Of a DNA stretch of 64,000 bases, positions 45,540 to 58,560 are shown piece by piece. The stretch lies in the NCBI RefSeq assembly GCF_015706575.1, contig NW_024037056.1, forward strand, positions 11,607,176 through 11,671,175, written 5' to 3'. The DNA comes from Patiria miniata (lineage: Eukaryota > Echinodermata > Asteroidea > Valvatida > Asterinidae). Each line of letters starts with the position of its first letter. The stretch's first letter is position 1. The notes under the pieces were generated by a model. It was given only the letters and a program-made list of their open reading frames with translations, had not been told where the DNA came from and did not search any database. The translations under genes and the position numbers were made by a program.

Positions 45540-47794
45540 TACGAGTAAAAACGTTAAATAATATGGACTCTGGATTCGAGTTGTGCTCTTGGCTTTTCTT
45601 TTATTTAAGTTATAGCTTAAAAGTGGATTTATTTTGCTTCGTCACATCTTTAACACACAATATATCAGGAAGTAATTATTTGGTGAGCAGAAATTGGTTA
45701 TCAGTCAAAACTTCGTGCAATGTATCAACTTTTGGTGGACATACAATTTTGCTAAACAATATTTCCATCTAATCAACTTTATGGAATGGGTTTAGTAGGG
45801 GCCCTTGCCGTTCAATAACATATTCTTTATTGCTTACAAGTAAAATATTTAGTTGTTAATGGAATGTCAAATGTTACTCCATGCCGAGTGAAAAAATCGG
45901 TGTCAAAACATTGACAAAACACGTTGATTTGAAATAAAACAAAAAATATCTAGACTAATGCCCTGTTGAAAAATATGGAATGGAATATCGCTAGTCCTCA
46001 CGTAGGCCTTGTGTAGAGCATCGTGGTCCAATGATGTCGAACGCATGTGCGATCGATGTACATGGGTTCGAGCCCTGATAGGGGAACACGATGGTGTGTG
46101 TTCTTAGGCAAGACACTTTACTAAGTCTACGATAACCACTCTCCACCAAAGGAGTACCCTTGTACCTAATGTGCATTACATTATCGATATCTTTATCCTC
46201 TCGATTCTTGAAAGGTTCCAAAGTTGCAACATCACAAACAAGACTACGGGGTGAATTACATGCTAATGAAAATGCCATATAACCACCCGAAATCATGGTA
46301 TCAAGCTACACGCGGTCTCGACCGCTTTACAATGAGCAACATGGGAACTGTATTTGAAATGCGTCTTGCATCAGACGTTCCTGCACTTTTCGAATACAAT
46401 TAAATCGAATCGTAGAGGAAGTCAATCAACATCTTTATGTTTTGCGTTAATAACAAATAGTAAGCTAAAACTAAGACAAGACAAGCCTAATAAAGCTGAT
46501 CACAGAGCGCACAAAATCCTATTCACTTGATTAAGAACGGTAATTCACTGGACTGGTAGTATTTTCATGCATGAAGTATGGACCAAATTAAGTCCAATGT
46601 ATGAGGTGATCCTATACAATAGCACTATCCGGCTAATTACCTAGTGACAATGATTTTAGTCAGTGATAGCCAGCTTTAGTCTGTCAGTCCGTCAGGTACG
46701 CACCTCTGACATAAGAAAAAAGGCTCCTGTAAGTTAAATCATAAATTACATTGCTATACCATGCAGCGTTAACTCTGAGCAAAATTATGCAAGACTACAG
46801 ACTTTGATAACTCTGACATGCTATGTGGGTTTCATTATTTGTTGAGACCCCTTAAATGCTTCAGCCGTATAGTAGATTTGTGAATTGTTTAATGAACAAT
46901 TAATGCTCTACTCGTGCGTATCCATAGGAAACATTACCCCAGCACTTCCAAGATGGCTGCCTTGAATAGGGCCGGTGAGCGATGTTTTTATCTGCAGCAC
47001 GCATTATCAATGGTTATGATTATTCAGCTAGTGGGATGTTTATTCATGAGAAAATAACAATGACGTCACACTATTGCTATCGCTCAGTCATGCATGTACA
47101 TTAAAGCATTTCAAATTTCAAAGAACGACTTTCGTCGAGCTGCCACAGTGGCCTAGTGCATATTGGAATGAACTATTGATCGCAAGATCCGCGGTTTGGG
47201 CCCATGTCCATTTTCATCAAATCTTTTTGTTTGTTGGAATAAGTACAGTATAATTGAATGGAATACACTACGAAAACCTAAGTGTCCTCCATCCACACAG
47301 CATGATGAATATTCATGTTAGGGTGCGTGATGTGATTGGTTAAGATACGATGTATGCTTCCAAAAAATACGCCTACTGGCCGTGTTCTAGGGAGGCACAT
47401 AGAGGCATAAACCCTAGCTTATAGACCTAAGTTAACATGTTACAATACGTCATACAGTCTTTAATTATTTTCATATTAAACTAAAGGTGTTAAATTTCTT
47501 CAATACACTTTTCTCTACTGTTTCGACTCAGAAAATGGGGTCACAAGAGAGCCCTCGTTCAGTCAATGACCTTTATGTCATATTTGATCATTAGAGGGCG
47601 CTTTGGGTGACGCCATTGTGTAGTGCACATAGACGTAAGTTCAATGTTATTGACGCGTCCTAACGTTAATTACAAGTTGTCGTGAGTCAACAATCACATA
47701 ATTTCAATGTTTGGTACCAAACTACTTTTTTAATCACGATTTTTCGGGCGTTTTTCTAGGCACATTGCGCCCCCATTCGTAAAAAAACAATGAT
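45540..47794. repeat. diverged copy of the G2/G3 3' flank, downstream of G4
   Basis: Blocks match the G2/G3 3' flanks in order: ATTTTGCTTCGTCACATCTT near 45630, CTTCCAAGATGGCTGCC near 46945 and the conserved hairpin at 47532. G4 therefore descends from the same ancestral unit by an older duplication. A SINE at 46012 interrupts it. Confidence 0.7.
46012..46320 (+). mobile_element. tRNA-derived SINE
   Basis: B-box-like GGGTTCGAGCCC near 46066, then GGCAAGACACTTTACTAAG and an AAGGAGTACCC block related to the body of the SINE at 9763. The head is diverged and the copy looks old. Confidence 0.55.
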
Positions 47795-50700
47795 CTATTC
47801 TCTGACACTGGCGCAGATGTCAAAGTTCAGCGGCCCCCACACGACACCGTTTGTCCCTTTGAAGGACACGGCGGGAACATGGTCGGGTTTCTTGATCGTG
47901 AAGTGATGCAAGAGGTACGTGAAGAAGACGAAGAGCTCCATCCTGGCCAGGTGCTCTCCCAGACAGCTGCGGCGACCTGATGATAATGAATTTTCATGTA
48001 ATTAAAGAGACAAAAACGCACAGAATCTTAAAATCAGTGTTATTATACTGGCACGAAAATTGCAACTGCGAATATCAAAATGCGAAAAGCGTAGGCCTAG
48101 ACGTTGATTTTCAGCAGAAACTCGACAATTGCACGATCTAATCTTGAATCAACGACTGTTTGCTCACCAGATCCAAACGGCATGAGCTCCTCACGGGGAC
48201 GAAACTTGCCATCGCCGTCAAGGAATCGCTCCGGACGAAATTTCTCGGGCTCTTCCCATACCAGCGGGTCGAAGTGGTTGTGCCAGATATTAGGTATGAT
48301 GATCGTTCCTTTAGGAATGTTATACCTGTTGACGGAATAAGAGGACAAGGTAAGCCTAGAAGCTGGTCCTAGAGCTTGCAAATTATAATATTCAATTGAT
48401 TCAGAATCAATAATAACTGGAAGACTTTTCATGCACCATCCTACACAACATGGACCGGATATGGTAATATTGGGGTAATCATCAGACGATACTTATAAGC
48501 ACTGCCCGGCTCACAAGTACTATCAGTCACTGATTCGGTGAGTCTTTTAAGATGCAAGGGAAAAGAAACAAGGACAAATACATAAGACAAAATATAAAGG
48601 GACTTTATAAGAGATCTAACAGACACTACCCGCGAGTTCACTTACCCGGCGATAGCGGTATCCTCTGTGGTTGCGTGAGCCACACCCAGCGGCACGATGG
48701 TACCAACGCGCTGGATCTCACACAACACTGCTTCAGTGTACGGCAGCTCCGACTTGTCTGCGATCCTGGGAAGGCGATTGCGACCAGTGACGTCATCCAG
48801 TTCCTTCTGGACCCGGGCTTGTATCTGAGGATGGGCCATCATGTACAGCATGCCCCATCGGAGAGTGGTGGCGGTGGTCTCGGACCCGGCCGCGAACAGG
48901 TCGCCGACGATGTGCTTCAAATTCTCCGGTTGCAGGGCCGCATTCTCCACGCCCTGTTGCTCCTTAATTTTCCGCTCACTCAAGAAAACATCAATGAGAT
49001 CTTCATGATGATCGGCGCTCTTCTCCTTGCTGTGCTCTTTCATTAGCAGGTTGATGTGACCGTAGAAGTTATTCACGTTGGCGACATATGTGCGCAAACT
49101 TGGGACATATGTGCGCACACCTGGGAGCATGGCCAGCTTATTTAACACGGGTGATATTTCGAACATGTCCCCTGCCCCCGACTGCGAAACAAGAACATCT
49201 ACGACCTTCAGGAGTTGCTCGAACGCTGGATCGGTGTACTGAAATCTCCTCCCGAACACCACCGTGCAGATGATGTTAGACACGGCGTTGCCAAGGGCGT
49301 GCTTCGGGTCGAACGCCTGGCCGCCGTGTCTCTTAAACTCCTCGATTAAGATATCGGCTTCTGTGACGATGTTCTGCTCGAACGCGGACTTACCCACTCC
49401 GAGTTTCCTGAGAACAGTCATGGACAAGCGACGGAGCTCCGTCCATTTCCCATCCGAAGGTAAAAAGAAACCTGCAACATTTCAATGTTGTATTAAAAAG
49501 CGAGTATCAACCGAGTGCCTCGAACATTGTACATGTACAATGTACTATAAGAAAAGTGAGGATTAATTTTGTAAGTATTTATCTGCACTCTTTTGGAACT
49601 TGAACAACACAGAACAATAAGGTCCACGGATGAGTGAAGGTCCAAAGTTGGGAACCGTTTAAAAAAGCAATGCAAGTTCTATTCAAAAGATAGAGTACAA
49701 TCAGAGGACATCAGGAGGTCCACGATTGGAGGTGTTTGCTTACCTGTGTATCTGGTTATCGTATACGACTGGGGACTGCGATAGCAATAACTTCGTGGAC
49801 CTTCGCCTGGGTCCTCAGTAGGTTTTCGTGTACAAACTCACGGTATGTGCCAAGAAAATTAAAATCCAAACATTCAACATGGATAAAAAACAGTCCTCAG
49901 TTGTAAATTAAAATGAGGACTGTCCCGTTTGTGTGTACGTGCATTCGATGTTTGATCATGAAGAATACAGGACAATTAGGTCCTCAAATCGAAGATATTA
50001 TAGTACCTGTCCCAGGGGCAACCACTTGGGTCACGTAGGCGGGTGGACGCTCGCTGAGCTGCTGCCGAGAGAAGGCCTCCTTCACCGTATCGTTCCCATG
50101 CAGAACGACCATGCATACTCCTGGCAGGTTGATGCGCATAACATTACCGTATCTAAACAAGAAGTGGAAAGAGTGGTTAGCATTATTAGCAGTCATCAGG
50201 GGCGGATCCAGGAATTTTTGCAGGGGAGGTTTCATCAGCCAAAACAATCTGAAATGTTGACAAGTTTTTTTTCCCGGGCACTTTGCCCCCGTGCAAATTC
50301 GACGATTATAAACACTTAATTACAGAATAGTGTACAAATACCCCCTTTCTAAGCTGCCTCTATCCGTATTTTGCACAGGTGGACATTATACCATTATAAT
50401 TTTTTGAGTGTCAGAGCAGGGGGGGGGGGGGGGGTCGCAATATTTTTTAGAATTTCTGTGAAATTTGATTTTTAGAGAGCTGTTTTTTCGGGGGTTTCCC
50501 CCCCCCCCCCCCGCTTGGATCCGCGCCTGGTCATGCACTAGACAGTCAGTGTCACACTAGGTCTCGTATGAACATCAGTTCTGATCCCTTAAATTTTCAT
50601 TAAAAGTCCACTTCTCGGTAAAAAGAATATTTAAGAGATGTTTCACGGACAATATTTTACATGGGGCTATAGGACTAATCCTGTAAGGGCATTTTGACGT

Positions 50701-51399
50701 TTTTTTAATGACCCCGGCCACCGAGGATTATCATTGGTTATACATAACGGTACACTGTGTCTATCTCCATGGGTAAACAAAGGACCTTCTTAAGGGTGTT
50801 TTCACGGACTCCTAATTTGGCTTAATAGGTTGGGGAAAAAAACCGTGAAAATTTAGTTAACTGTAATTTCAAGGGAAAATGGCTCTTTAACGAATCTTTA
50901 AGGGATGAAGATGTTCATATTAACCTTTGCATACGTCATGAGTCCGTACCAGTTTACCAGGTTTGGTTGTTACGCTGATAATCGATGGCCGCGTATATTG
51001 CGATTTACAGCAGGGAGCCAGAATCTAGTGGTTTAATGTAGCATAATACTTTGCCCATGGATGGGCTAAGGATGTTTCTGCTATTCGCGGTCCGAGGCGC
51101 AAGTAACGTCACGAATCAACCACCAGTCTGTTGATGGTCCTCGGTCGAACTTGCTGCATAAGTCTACCAATGGTCCTCAATCGAACGTGCTCCTACCTGG
51201 CAGTCAGCTTGGAGATGTTCTCGTGCAGCTCGCCTCCGAACCACGTCAGTTGTGGGAGGTTTCCCAGGATGGGCCAGCTCCAGGGCCCGGGAGGCAGATT
51301 CCGCGGTCGACGAAGGAACCACAACACGACGAGAAACACGGCGATCCCCAGGAGGAGCGACCGAACATCGAGGACGGTCAAGGCCGAGAGAATCTCCAT
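47795..51399 (-). CDS. cytochrome P450, CYP2-type (G4), 504 aa
   Basis: Exons: 51399-51197, 50152-50007, 49471-48646, 48325-48168, 47976-47795. The frame is open, with WTELR, AGSETT (in FAAGSETT), EIQR, FRPERF and FGSGRRSCLG; the haem Cys is residue 449. Exon 3 is 21 bp longer than in the other four genes because of a tandem 21-bp duplication (49082-49102 and 49103-49123), giving RTYVPSLRTYV near residue 236, where CYP2 enzymes have the F-G loop and start of helix G. Exon 1 has LWFLRRP and WSWPILGN variants. The last exon, GRRSCLGEHLARM to SVRE, is clearly coding though it has no internal start. Upstream it keeps the GC box lost by G2 and G3. Confidence 0.93.
50197..50529. mobile_element. G-rich TIR element in G4 intron 1
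   Basis: The ends CAGGGGCGGATCCAGGAA and GGATCCGCGCCTG are inverted, with G/C runs inside. They resemble the hAT-type ends at 44654 and 56205. A clean 8-bp duplication was not seen; only GTCAT recurs on both sides. Confidence 0.65.
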
Positions 51400-51475
51400 T
51401 ATGAATTCTGGAAGAAATATGTCATATCAAAAGCAGTCATTGTACCAAGTGGGAGGAGGCACGAGGCACGGGGGT

Positions 51476-51486
51476 CACGCCCCCTC
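51476..51486 (-). promoter_or_regulatory. GC/CACCC-type box upstream of G4
   Basis: CACGCCCCCTC about 77 bp upstream of the G4 ATG, in the same relative place as in G1 and G5. Confidence 0.4.
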
Positions 51487-52013
51487 ACCCAGGCGTATGT
51501 GTTCCTAAGGTCTGGGTAAAAAGAGCTAGATCAGGCATGCAATATGCTTTAAAGTAAAATAAAGGAAAAAATACCATGCATCTTTACAAGACTTTATACA
51601 ATGTTTTTCACTAATGATTGCCATAATTGAAAAAGGAGAAAATCACCTTATCCGAGGAGAACTTGCATAGGCCTACCTGCTTGATGCAACAAGACATATA
51701 TTCGGTGTTGAAAATATACAAGTTCCAAGTTGAATATACCGGGGAAGAGGAAAAAGGTGTCTAAATAGATCTCAAAATGAATACAATACCAAGTCCCAGT
51801 TCCTATAATGGAGATTAGGCAGGGTGCATGCGAACCTGCGAACTGAAGTGGTAACCTATATATAATAGTCACAGGCAGGCCAATTTTTGGCAGTATAATA
51901 TCAGACGCCTGCTGGGAATCAATCCATGACACCATGTACTTTGAGCTACCCGGCCCTCCACCATTCACCCCAGATTAACCCCTGGTATCCCTCAGGCCCT
52001 AAACAGTCAATAA

Positions 52014-52376
52014 GGCCCCCCAAAAAAGTCTCCGGTTTCTGGTATGCGCGCGCGTCGCCGTAGCCATGCGCGTCGGCAAAATGAAAAAGTTTTTTTTCAA
52101 TGAAAGATGATGTCTCAAAACCGCCAAACTCACTGGTTTGACTGGAATCATGCTGCTGCTGCACAATTTTAACGTGTTTTTAGATTGGGTTATGGTCGAC
52201 AATAAGCTTTATGTGGCCTCTCTGGACTCCCATTTGCACTAAGTTTAGTCGGGCACCATTTGCAGTCATCAGCCGACATTTAAAGCAAAAAAATCAGGTA
52301 AAAAAAAACAAAACGCATCGCCACACCACTTTTTGGGCAAGCTCCATACCAGAAACCGGAGACCTTTTTTTTGGTC
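52014..52376. mobile_element. PIF/Harbinger-like MITE, family C copy 3
   Basis: Flanked by TAA at 52011-52013 and TTA at 52377-52379, so the target is partly decayed. It shares ends, interior and orientation with the copy at 16610. Confidence 0.72.
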
Positions 52377-52432
52377 TTAGAAGACAAACGAAGGACGCTC
52401 ACAGGGGGAACGGAATGATAGAAACGCGTTAA

Positions 52433-52954
52433 AGGGAATATACAACAAATATCGAAAAATAAAACTACCAAGTTTTTACGAAATACCTTACAATAGGATG
52501 TTGGTAAATGACAGTCTAAAGCATCCTGTAAAATTATGGCACCTGATGTCAAGTCATTTTCAAGAAAATGGTATTTTTGTATACATTTCCAACGGTGGTC
52601 GGCTGACCACCGTTGGAAAAACCTAACTATTTTTCAACTACTGCTCCAAATTTACAATTTTTTGTCAGTCCAAATTTTGTTTGCTATTGGTTACATGTTC
52701 ATGAACGGGTGCAGGCCAGCTAGACTGGTTCCCTTACCTTACAATTTTCCGACATCTATAAATTGGTCCATTTTATCTTTAGTGGAGTCAGGGAACCAGA
52801 CTACTTAAAAATTTTTGTTTTTCTTGGTTTTTCAAGCATTTTCAAACACAAAACTTCAAACATGTCAGTTAAACAATATTTGATCTATTATACTAACCCC
52901 TCAAAATAGTTCATTTCTGAAAATTACAGCAAAAGCCAATGATGTATATTCCCT
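52433..52954. mobile_element. TTAA-flanked MITE, family A copy 3
   Basis: TTAA at 52429-52432 and 52955-52958. The ends AGGGAATATACA and TGTATATTCCCT match those of copy 2. The central hairpin pairs ACGGTGGTC with GACCACCGT. Confidence 0.8.
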
Positions 52955-52959
52955 TTAAA

Positions 52960-54500
52960 GGGAATGAAACGAACTCCAGTGATGTGCACTGAGTGAGACA
53001 CAATAGCATGAATCTGGCAAAGGGACAGAGACAATGAACATACAGGATGGAATAATACTTAATTTATTCTGATTAATTGGTAAAAACACCTGTCTCCCAA
53101 AAATACAACTATCCAATTAAAAGTAGTATACCAAATTTGATTAAAAACCGTCCAACAGAGTAAAAATACATTAACAACAATAATTCCCTTAAATTACAAT
53201 AATTCCCTGAATAATATGAAAAATCTGTGCGACAATTACATGTAGTCGTGTATATTATAATTATTTTGAGTTGCATTATAACGGTGTGTTAAGTATCTCA
53301 AATTTCTGAAAGATTAACGAAATACAAAGTCAATTGCAAGACTGACCAGGAAAATATATACTAGAAAAACTGCATAGTTATATTTCTACAGAAATTCTAT
53401 TGATAGAGGATAGTCGTTGTGTTTTCCAAGCTTTTGATAGCATTTTTGAATACAACCGTTGAATGTCAATGAATCGAAAAATAAAAGTTTTGAATTTATG
53501 GGACGGAGCAGCGTTTCGGTGCATTTTCACTTTGACGTAGGCCATGATGACATTTCATGCCAGATTGACTTATTCCTTAAACTTGAGCACCCTTCGTATT
53601 TCTTAGACCTCATGGGTAGAATTTATGCGTATAGCGGCCGTCTTATAGGGCATCCTTCGTTATTTTAATTCAGTAACAATGAGTGCTTAAAAAGTTTATT
53701 TCTGGTATGTCACAGCAAGACAAATGTATTGCCTTGATGACTGCTACCTATAAGGTCCATATACGCCTTTTTTGAAATATTGTGGGCAAGAGAGAGCGCC
53801 TTTTTTTCAGTGGGTGACCTCTCTTGTATATTCACCCCGCAAATGTATTATATTATGTTATTCATTTTTAAAAAATTATTTCATTGAAAATAAAACATGA
53901 CAAAAAATAAAAAGCCCCGCTTCCTCCTTTTTTTTCAAACACCCGGACGAGAAACATGGGTTTTTTTATTCGGCCTAAGGAGCCAGCCGACAGGTTGCTT
54001 GTATGAGGCTGCATCCTAACCAGACGCTAACTCCTCAATGCCATTTGACAGTTCCATTTTGGTCACAGGGGTGATCGAGGTAATCCCTATGTGAACAATG
54101 CATTTGTACACAAGCCTATGTAAATGCGCACAAGCACACTAGGTTTTCCCGCCAATTTCCAACCCCTCCAGTAGGATCACAAGACTGACACCCCCTCTGG
54201 TGGATGTACCATGGTCCATACTAGGATCTAGTGATAGATGACCTGGGCATGGCTACCGCGTGGCTGGGACAATAAAAAACAAAGAAATGTGAAAGCGATT
54301 TTATTCACACTGACTCCCGCTAAGGGGCCTACGTACCAGCACAGACTTGTAAACAACTGACAAAGACGGCTACAAAAAAAACCAGACAGCAAAGGCCTGA
54401 CAATCGTACCGGTGGAGCAATGTTTCCTGGCGAGGGGTATGCATTTACGGCTAGCACGGGGGCCGAGTACCCGATTGAAAAAAAAAGGATACCCAGGCAC
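52960..54500. other. intergenic, nothing recognised except an old P450-upstream trace
   Basis: AT-rich. Around 54335-54420, blocks such as CAGCACAGACTTGTAAACAA and ACAATCGTACC match the segments upstream of G2 and G3 (35877 and 43079), a remnant of the duplicated unit on the upstream side of G4. Confidence 0.45.
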
Positions 54501-54519
54501 CCGTTAAAGACCCCTAACC

Positions 54520-54745
54520 CATGGTGTTCCCATGATGTCCATAAAAACCCCATGGTGTTTCCATGAAGCTAATAAAATCCCATGGTGTTCCCATGTTGTT
54601 CATGCAATCTTCATGGTGTTCCCATGGGTTTCCCATGATGAGCATAAAATCTCCCATGGTGATCATTTTATCTTACATGGTGTACTTGATGACCCCATGG
54701 GTTTCCCATGACCCCATGGAAATCCCACGGGATGCTCATGGGACA
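54520..54745 (+). repeat. CCCATGG minisatellite
   Basis: Irregular repeats, about 35-45 bp, built on CCCATGGTGTTCCCATG and AATAAAATC. Confidence 0.75.
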
Positions 54746-55204
54746 TTTCTGTAAGGGTGCAATCTCGGTGGTTTAAAGCATACGCACGCACGATAAAACT
54801 ATCACACCCACATTCAGAGCCTTTCTTTTTCATTGTCTGAGATGTTACATAATATGTTATTTGTTTGCATGATTCCGTTCTATCTCCAGGTCAGAAGTAT
54901 GTAGGCCTACAGTGCCACTCTTTTCAAAATCTGTTTGCTCACTGGATAAGGGGAGCGAAACGCAAACATTCAAACACGCACAGATACCATCAAACACAGG
55001 GTGGTCCAAACATAAACGAGGCAGATTTCTTAGAATGTGGAGACATGTTGAAAAAATTTAAGATATTCCTGAACTGGATCTCGGTGGTATATGGTAAAAA
55101 CGGCGTTGGAAATAAAGCCTAAATTCATAAAAACGTCCAAAACCAGTTTGTCCACAAGAGTCTATTCGAGACTGGTTTTGACTATTTTCTTTTTACTGTA
55201 AATA

Positions 55205-55405
55205 CGTAAGTGAGTCGGTCAGTCTGTTAAATTTGTGAGATCAATGCTCTGATCAGTTTTATGAAATGGGAGTGACAATCAGTGAGTTTAATTAACAGTG
55301 ATCGACACTCGGTGAGTTATAGTCACCAGTGGCAGTCCGTGAGTTTAGTCACGGTGACACTCGTTGAGTTTAGTCACAGTGACAGTCAGTGAGGTTAGTC
55401 ACAGC
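55205..55405 (+). repeat. minisatellite, period about 29 bp
   Basis: Repeats of GTGACAGTCAGTGAG and TTTAGTCAC with drift. Confidence 0.7.
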
Positions 55406-55612
55406 ATAGAGCAAGGAACAGTTTTAAAGTGACAGGTCCCGAGTTTGTGCACAATGAAAGGACTAGCTGATGTTCCTCTTAACACAAACTTCTGATATAA
55501 CAAACAATTTGGCTATATAGGTCCGAACGAGTTTGTTATCACGAGACGCGGCTGTACATGTAAAGCATGTAGCAATTAAGGCTCAACTGAGCATAAAGAA
55601 AGGAAACTCTAA

Positions 55613-55980
55613 GGCCAAAAAAAAAGTCTCCGGTTTCTGGTATGGAGCTTGCCCAAAAAGTGGTGCGGCGACGCGGCTTTTTTTTTTTTTTACCCGACTT
55701 TTTTGCTTCAAATGTCGGCTGATGACTGCAAATGGTGGCCGACTAAACTTAGTGCAAAATGTACAGGAGTCCAGAGAGTCCACATAAAGCTTATTCTCGA
55801 TCATACCCCCATCTAAAAACACGTTAAAATTGTGCTGCAGCAGAATTCCAGTCGAACCAGTGAGTTTGGCGGTTTTGAGACATCATCTTTTATTGAAAAA
55901 AAAACTTTTTCATTTTGCCGACGCGCATGGCTACGGCGACGCGCGCGCATACCAGAAACCGGAGACTTTTTTTTTTGGCC
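55613..55980. mobile_element. PIF/Harbinger-like MITE, family C copy 4
   Basis: TAA at 55610-55612 and 55981-55983. Same orientation as the copy at 9387. Its right-hand TAA is also the left-hand TAA of the next element. Confidence 0.8.
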
Positions 55981-55983
55981 TAA

Positions 55984-57435
55984 GGGGCCATTCAGAATTT
56001 TCAATGTTTTAATATTTCGATCTTTTTTCCAAATTGTGGGTGGGTGGGTCAAGCTAAATAATTGAAAATCGAAATTCTCTTTCCATGGAAAAAAGATAAA
56101 AAACAAAGAAAGATAGATCTTTTGACTTGCCTGAACTACTACGCGCAAACGTTCCGATATCGCGATGCGTGTTTCTTTTCCAACTTCGTCCCCTGTATGT
56201 ACTGTCAGTGGCGTAGCCAGGAATTTTTCAGTTGGGGGGGGGGGCCGCTTGGGGGGGGGGCTGGAACATTTCATGGGGGGGGGCGTCATGTAGATCAATG
56301 ATATTTTTTTTAGAAACTCAAAATCTCAGTGGGGGAGGCGACTGGGGGGCGACAAGGTTTCATGGGGGGGGGGGGCTGTCGCCCCCCACGCCCCCCCCCC
56401 GTGGCTACGCCACTGCAGGTCATACAGTTAAAGTTTATGTAAACTTGTATGAAAAGTCAAAGAAAAGTAACTCCCATGATCTATTTGACACCAAGTTTGT
56501 GTTAACTTGCCGGTAACGCCCTAAAAAATTATCCAGACAAATATGTTTATTTTGTAACATTTTATGTTCGTCTGTCGGTCTTCTATGCTGTTATGTTTAC
56601 TTTTAGGTACCTTCAATGGTACTATGTTTAATTAACCTGTTCATTTGTTTAATTAAACTAATAACGCACATATAGTTGCCAAATATGGCACTAACAAGTT
56701 TGAGGTCGGCAATTTCGTCTTTAAAAATTTGGGTACATCGGGTTACCGTACACACAATTGTCCTGGAAACAACAGTACCAAAGTACAGAAAGTCGTACTC
56801 AAGAGCTCCCCAGCAAGTATCGCTGACGCCATTATGATTCCAAAATTTCTCACTGTGTCACAGTGAAATATCTAAACAGCGTCGTTGTGTTGTGAACACA
56901 TAAAGGCATTCAAGTCGCATTCTTGCACACTTTTTGCACGTCGACATAGATATCCTTGAACCACTGCCCCTGCTTTGCATAACAAGTGCACCTGAATGAA
57001 CGATTCAACTTTTATTCAAAGAAATTTCTATGTACAGTCACCAGACTCTATTCAGTAAAGTCCCTGTCAAAACGAAAGTAAACAATCCACGTGCATGACG
57101 CACGGCTACACCATCGTACGTGTGGCAGGGACACCAACAAGTAACACAACTAAACATTTTTTTTTTAAATTGATAAATATTCTGATTGAATTTCGTTAAA
57201 AGATACTTGTTGGTGAGGTACACATATTTTATCACATAAAAGAGAAGACCGAAAACTTCACGCCGTCACTGAACTAGACACGAATGTACATGGTGTTCAA
57301 GTACATGTACATGCGAGTGCATGTACATGTACATGTTCAGTTTTTTATTAATCGAAATTAGGGGTGGGTGGGTGGGTCAAAATAATTTGGAAAAAAAGTC
57401 GAAATTTTAAAACATTGAAAATTCTGAATGGCCCC
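55984..57435. mobile_element. PIF/Harbinger-like non-autonomous element, 1452 bp
   Basis: TIRs of about 75 bp begin GGGGCCATTCAGAATTTTCA at both ends. TAA lies at 55981-55983 and 57436-57438. No transposase-like ORF was seen. A G-rich TIR element (56205-56415) is nested inside. Confidence 0.8.
56205..56415. mobile_element. hAT-like G-rich MITE nested in the 1452-bp element
   Basis: The ends CAGTGGCGTAGCCAGGAATT and GTGGCTACGCCACTG are inverted, with long G and C runs inside. The 8-bp duplication is not recognisable. Confidence 0.7.
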
Positions 57436-57594
57436 TAAGGTTGAGTTTTGCGTTATCAGTAGCGTGTATAAATAACAAACATTTCAATACGGCCTACAAA
57501 CAAGAAATGGCTCACATTAAGGCTCATATGTTTTCACATTGCGAAGCTTCATGGTTTCGTCTTGGGTTAAATCACAAGGTGGGGTGCCGGAACA

Positions 57595-57902
57595 TAGCCC
57601 AATAAATGTGGCCAATTTACTGGACTACCTCCGATGTCAGATGTCTATTTTTCGTGAAATTTCCAGATTCGTTTGCACACGTTTGCATATCACTAAATAT
57701 AGACATCTGAAAAAGCAGCACTTTCTGATTAGCCTATAAACAAGGTGAGTATGCTTCTACAGCAAAAATAAACTAGGCTTACATACTAAGCCCAAGTGTG
57801 AAAATCAAAAATTGACAGAGTTCTACATGTTTTTGTACATGTTCCAAGTGTGGCCGTTATTTATGGAGGTGGTCCAGTAAATTGTCCACATTTATGGGGC
57901 TA
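57595..57902. mobile_element. family D element, copy 3, diverged
   Basis: The ends TAGCCCAATAAATGTGG and CCACATTTATGGGGCTA match copies 1 and 2. The flanks, GCCGGAACA and GGGTAAACA, agree at only five of nine positions. It is the most diverged copy. Confidence 0.65.
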
Positions 57903-58125
57903 GGGTAAACATTGATGTGTTTATAGTGGCAGATAACTGACGTCTGAGTGTAGATAACTGATGTTTGAGTGTGGAATTCTTCCCCAATCATAAAATAACT
58001 AAAAATGTGTCAGTAAACTTACTTTTGCTGAGCTCCCAAAGAATGTCACACATAAAACATGGTAAGATACAGTGCTGTTGTCAAGTAATATATGCATGTA
58101 GGTAGGTGCGTAGGTATGTATAGCG

Positions 58126-58560
58126 TAGAAAAAGGCACAATTGCATTTCAGAATACCCCGCCACTATCCCACCTCGTATCCGGATACGCGGATACGGAGT
58201 CACGCTTGGATTCTCAACCAAAACCACACGCGTGTGCCACCCCGTATTCCCGTATCCGCGTATCCACTTCCCGGCACCTACTTTGGACTAAGGCTTTTTC
58301 CCTGATCCCCATTCAACTCACGTTGTCTCTGCCTTTGTTATTTTCCAACATCGATATGGATGCTTCGTTCTCAAAAATATTTTCCTCCGCTAGAAATAAA
58401 GTCCACCCTGTATCCCCGTATCCGCGTATCCACTTCCTGGCACCAGCTTTGGACTTCGATTTATTTAACCCCTGATCCTCATTCAATTCACATTGTCCCT
58501 GCTAGCCGCATTTCTTAGCGCCCTCTTTAGACCCTCCACCGCTCAACTCCACCCCGTATA
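58126..58560 (+). repeat. GTATCCGCGTATCC-bearing tandem repeat
   Basis: GTATCCGCGTATCCACTTCC occurs twice about 170 bp apart, each followed by TTTGGACT and CTGATCC blocks. The beginning resembles 29180-29420. Confidence 0.6.

Noticed and set aside
53459-53668. 69-residue plus-strand ORF in the G4-G5 spacer
   Set aside because: No recognisable domain, no splice partners and no copy elsewhere in the array.
56205-56415. 8-bp TSD for the nested G-rich element
   Set aside because: The 8-bp flanks share too few positions; hAT assignment rests on the ends only.
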